DNA from: Bacilli bacterium
Lineage (GTDB): Bacteria; Bacillota_I; Bacilli_A; RF39; UBA660
NCBI GenBank assembly: GCA_028684435.1
Contig: JAQUFX010000001.1
Span: forward strand, 37,586 to 47,357
Direction: 5' to 3'
DNA length: 9,772 nt
Positions 6,939 through 9,772 of the stretch are shown piece after piece (the stretch's first letter is position 1; each line of letters opens with the position of its first letter). A program made the position numbers and the translations under genes. The notes below the pieces were generated by a model. The model was not told the DNA's origin and ran no database searches. It saw only the letters and a program-made list of their open reading frames with translations.

Positions 6939-6966
6939 TTGCATAATATGAAAAAATATGTATAAT
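6939..6966 (+). promoter_or_regulatory. Promoter of the ANL-enzyme gene
   Basis: TTGCAT (6939-6944), 16-nt spacer, consensus TATAAT (6961-6966). The start expected near 6973 leaves a leader of about 23 nt with GGGGA (6984-6988) ahead of ATG 6996. It sits directly after the serS terminator, so the gene is a separate transcription unit. Confidence 0.72.
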
Positions 6967-6995
6967 AGTAGGGATGAAGAAATGGGGAAATTCAA

Positions 6996-8912
6996 ATGGA
7001 ATATAATTCAGTAGTTGATTATATTAGAAAGCAAGATGAAAAAAGAAATCAAAAAGGTATTGTTATTGAGTTTGACGGGAATCAAATTTCTAGAGAAGAA
7101 TACTGGCAAAGAATTGAAAAATATAAGGAATATTTTATATCTCAAGGTTTTTTTTATGGTTGTGCTAAGCCGGTTACTATTTGTAATTTAAATGCACCTG
7201 AATATGAATTAATATATATAGCATTACTTGAATTAGGAGCTATTGTAAGTACGGTTAGTATTGCTTTTTTTAAAAGCGATGTATTAAGACATTCAATTGA
7301 AAAAGGTGCTGATACAATTGTATTAAGTGCTGAGTATATTACACCAGAACTTAAAGAATCTTTAAAAGCTCTTAAGGACAATAATGGAATAAATATTATA
7401 AAAAGAATAATTTTTACATCGGCTGGTGATTATAGACCAGAAGGTAAAAGAAGAATTTATAATCATAATTTTAATTATAAAGAAATGATTGATTTTCTTG
7501 ATTTACCAAAAAATATAGAAATAATATATCCAAGTAAAATAAAAGAATTATCAGAAAGTAAAATTATTAGATCAACGAATAGCCAAAATATTAATTTAAT
7601 AGATAAAGTAGCTACTTATTCAAATACTGGAGGGACTACAACGGGTATACCAAATTGTGCTGTACATACGCACGAAGCAATTATTAATTTATTAAAAGCT
7701 CATGAAAATGAAGTTTTTCCTGAATTTCCATTAACAGATGGAGATAAAGCTTTATTACTTATTCCTATATCTCATATAACAAGTCAATTTTATGCTTTAT
7801 TATTACGTAGAGCATGCGGAGCTAATATCGTTTATAATCCGGGTGCATTTGAACCATCTTTAATTACTAAAGCGCTGATAGAAGATGAAATTAGCGATGT
7901 CATAGCACCCTTTGGTCTTTATGTAGCAGTAGCACATTCAAAACTAAATCCAGGAGATTTAAAAAATTTAAAACCAGGGAGTGGCGGAGAACCTACACCA
8001 AAAGAACCAACTAAAATAGTTAATGAAAAATTGAAAGCTGTAGGATCAAAATCGATAGTTATTGGTAGTGGTAGTACTGAATTTGGTTCAGCAATTATGT
8101 CAACATATGGAGTTGAAAATAGAAGTAATGAAAGTGGGTATTTAATCCCAGGAGCTGAAGCTATCGTTATAAACCCTAAAACATATAAAAAAGCAAATGA
8201 CGGTGAAAGAGGAATTCTATATGCAAGATGTCCATGGCAAATGAAAGAATATTTAAATAATGAAAAAGCAACAAAAGAATTTTTTAATTATATTGATGAT
8301 GACGGAAAAGTATGGGGAACAAATAATGATATAGCAGCAGTAGTAGGATATTATAAAGAAAAACCAATATATTCAATTAATGGAAGAGTAACCGATTTTG
8401 TTATAAAAAATCCAAATATAAAAAAATATTGCCCTGGTATTACTTTTACAAATGGTAAAGTAGATAGTATTGATTTAAAAGAAGGTTATTTTTTATTCGA
8501 TATGAGAGATAAACTTTTAAATACTCCTGGAGTAATTGAAGCTGAAGCTTTATTAATTCCTTATAATAATGATAGTAATTTTGGAACTCCAGTTGTTAAT
8601 TTAGTAATTGTTCCGCAAGCTAATCCAGTTGAGATTATAAAGTCGGTATATAATTCCTATACATCGGATTTTATTCCTGAAGGTTTAATATTCAGAACTC
8701 ATTTTGCCCGTAGTTTTGCTACTGATAAAAGAGAAATACTAACATTGCGTGAAGAACGTAAAACATATTATAGTCTTAGTAAAGATGGAAATATTATTAA
8801 AGTAGAAATACCAGAAAATAGTGAAGCTATTTATGAAATAATTAGTAATCTAGATGAAATAAAAATTGTAAATCCTCCGAAACCTAAAAAAATATTAGTA
8901 AAAAAAATATAA
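6996..8912 (+). CDS. ANL-superfamily adenylate-forming enzyme, substrate unknown
   Basis: An AMP-binding (acyl-CoA synthetase/ligase-like) protein that would activate a carboxylate as an acyl-adenylate. Core motifs appear in order: ATP-phosphate loop YSNTGGTTTGIPN (208-220), LLIPISHITSQ (A4-like), GSGSTEFG (357-364, the A5 TE at 361-362), GTNNDIA (A7, Asp445), NGRVTDFVIKN (462-472, A8 hinge with Arg464 and Asp467) and FATDKREIL (A10-like, Lys578). The phosphate loop departs from TSGTTGxPKG: it has an extra Thr and Asn220 where Lys or Arg is usual. The 638 residues exceed the common 500-560; about 60 extra residues follow the A10 Lys and end in a PPKPKK-rich basic tail. No signal peptide, membrane segment or carrier-protein domain is seen, and no carrier or pathway gene is adjacent. 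Fatty-acid or aromatic-acid CoA ligase are the plain alternatives; I do not recognise the subfamily. Confidence 0.86.
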   Translation: MEYNSVVDYIRKQDEKRNQKGIVIEFDGNQISREEYWQRIEKYKEYFISQGFFYGCAKPVTICNLNAPEYELIYIALLELGAIVSTVSIAFFKSDVLRHSIEKGADTIVLSAEYITPELKESLKALKDNNGINIIKRIIFTSAGDYRPEGKRRIYNHNFNYKEMIDFLDLPKNIEIIYPSKIKELSESKIIRSTNSQNINLIDKVATYSNTGGTTTGIPNCAVHTHEAIINLLKAHENEVFPEFPLTDGDKALLLIPISHITSQFYALLLRRACGANIVYNPGAFEPSLITKALIEDEISDVIAPFGLYVAVAHSKLNPGDLKNLKPGSGGEPTPKEPTKIVNEKLKAVGSKSIVIGSGSTEFGSAIMSTYGVENRSNESGYLIPGAEAIVINPKTYKKANDGERGILYARCPWQMKEYLNNEKATKEFFNYIDDDGKVWGTNNDIAAVVGYYKEKPIYSINGRVTDFVIKNPNIKKYCPGITFTNGKVDSIDLKEGYFLFDMRDKLLNTPGVIEAEALLIPYNNDSNFGTPVVNLVIVPQANPVEIIKSVYNSYTSDFIPEGLIFRTHFARSFATDKREILTLREERKTYYSLSKDGNIIKVEIPENSEAIYEIISNLDEIKIVNPPKPKKILVKKI

Positions 8913-8935
8913 AAAAACGAGTATCTCGTTTTTTT
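8911..8935 (+). terminator. Intrinsic terminator after the ANL-enzyme gene
   Basis: An 11-bp stem, AAAAAAACGAG (8911-8921) with CTCGTTTTTTT (8925-8935), has a 3-nt loop and its own T-run. It overlaps the end of the TAA stop codon. Confidence 0.92.
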
Positions 8936-8944
8936 AATAAAATT

Positions 8945-8974
8945 TTTTCAATTAATGATCTTTTATGTTATAAT
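8945..8974 (+). promoter_or_regulatory. Promoter of the histidine kinase gene
   Basis: A perfect extended -10, TG-T-TATAAT (8966-8974), with a weak -35-like TTTTCA (8945-8950) 18 nt upstream. The start expected near 8981 lies ahead of AGGGAGG (8988-8994), the ribosome binding site of the next gene. Confidence 0.7.
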
Positions 8975-9002
8975 TTGATTATATTATAGGGAGGTCTTAT
9001 AT

Positions 9003-9772
9003 ATGGTAGCAGGGATGTCAGCTATTTTATGTAGTTTTATTTATACTTTGATAATAACAATTCTTTATTTTTCTAAAGAAAGAATTAAAAATTTCGAAAC
9101 TATAATATATAATATTTTAATACTTCTAGCATTAATTAATATGTTTATTGAATTTAATTTATGTTTAAATGTTTTATTTAAATTTGATATAAATTCTTTT
9201 TATAATATATTTTTAAATCGATTATTTTTAGTAGCAATATTTGGTTGGGTAACTATTTTTACTATTTATATATTTTATGTTTCTTTTAATAATAATGAAA
9301 AAATTATAGGATATTTTATTAATTCAAAAAAAGGTTTACTTTATTATATATTTATTATTTTTATATGTATAAGTTTATTATTAATAATTACTTTAGAGAT
9401 TAAACAATTTAATAATGGTATTTATTCATATTCATATGGGCCAGCTATAAACGCAATTATTATCACTTATATAATTTATTTCATTATATGGATATTATGT
9501 TTAATATTTAAAACTAATAAAACAAAATACACAAAATATACACCATTTTTTATTTTTATCGCTGTTACTGGTATTGCTATAATTTTAAGATATGTTAATC
9601 CTGGAATTCTATTAAATTCCTTACCATTTTCATTTGCCGTCCTTTTAATGTACTTTACTATAGAAAATCCTGATTTAAAAATGCTAAGTGAAGTAATGTT
9701 AAATAAAGAACAGGCTGAAAAAGCTAATCGAGCTAAAAGTGAGTTTATAACAAGTATGTCTCATGAAATAAG
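9003..9772 (+). CDS. Membrane sensor histidine kinase, N-terminal part
   Basis: The frame opens at ATG 9003 (AGGGAGG 8 nt upstream) and runs without a stop to the window end: 256 codons plus two bases. Seven hydrophobic segments at about residues 5-23, 34-58, 70-95, 112-131, 147-169, 181-196 and 203-220 form a seven-helix membrane domain with only short loops, so it probably senses something in or near the membrane. A short charged linker (NKEQAEKANRAKSEF) leads to the H-box SEFITSMSHEI, with His254 as the predicted autophosphorylation site. The ATPase (HATPase_c) domain, any receiver domain and any partner regulator lie beyond 9772. The H-box makes the kinase assignment good; signal and target are not visible. 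The truncation is the window edge, not a mutation. Confidence 0.87.
   Translation, partial: MVAGMSAILCSFIYTLIITILYFSKERIKNFETIIYNILILLALINMFIEFNLCLNVLFKFDINSFYNIFLNRLFLVAIFGWVTIFTIYIFYVSFNNNEKIIGYFINSKKGLLYYIFIIFICISLLLIITLEIKQFNNGIYSYSYGPAINAIIITYIIYFIIWILCLIFKTNKTKYTKYTPFFIFIAVTGIAIILRYVNPGILLNSLPFSFAVLLMYFTIENPDLKMLSEVMLNKEQAEKANRAKSEFITSMSHEI

Noticed and set aside
1..9772. Mycoplasma-type code with TGA as tryptophan
   Set aside because: All tryptophans are TGG and no long frame contains TGA. The one gene ending in TGA stops inside the next gene's ribosome binding site, as expected of a true stop.

Overview
This is a strongly AT-rich bacterial window with every gene on the + strand. Genes are tightly packed with AGGAGG-type ribosome binding sites, and short A/T-flanked hairpin terminators separate the units. 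Every tryptophan I read is TGG and no long frame contains an in-frame TGA, so the standard code (table 11) fits. The gram-positive sufC-D-S-U order with a SufU-type protein, the tRNA-sensing T-box leader and an SpoIIIE-like FtsK point to Firmicutes/Bacillota. A low-GC, possibly genome-reduced Bacilli or Tenericutes-related gut lineage is my best guess; the exact taxon is inference.

Layout: (1) 32-2215, a complete FtsK/SpoIIIE DNA translocase, closed by a hairpin terminator. (2) 2281-5290, an Fe-S cluster assembly operon: SufC ATPase, a very short SufB/SufD-type protein, SufS cysteine desulfurase and SufU. The genes overlap or nearly touch. No sufB follows, although sufB commonly ends this operon. 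(3) 5277-6919, a serine-responsive T-box unit: extended -10 promoter, stem I with a UCU specifier, competing antiterminator and terminator, then a 105-nt stretch holding an unexplained hairpin and a possible 27-codon ORF, then serS and a terminator. (4) 6939-8935, a single-gene unit for a 638-residue ANL-superfamily adenylate-forming enzyme of unknown substrate, with its own promoter and terminator. (5) 8945-9772, a promoter and the start of a seven-helix membrane histidine kinase, cut by the window end just after its phospho-accepting His.

How the genes work together: SufS and SufU supply persulfide sulfur to a SufC-plus-SufBD scaffold. FtsK moves DNA at division. serS is switched by uncharged tRNA-Ser through the T-box. 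The ANL enzyme and the kinase have separate promoters, and nothing in the sequence ties them functionally to the rest. I see no tRNA or rRNA, CRISPR array, insertion sequence or defence module. The points most worth attention are the minimal SufBD protein without a partner gene, the archaeal-looking motifs of the SerRS, the extra hairpin/sORF between the T-box and serS, and the ANL enzyme with an altered P-loop.
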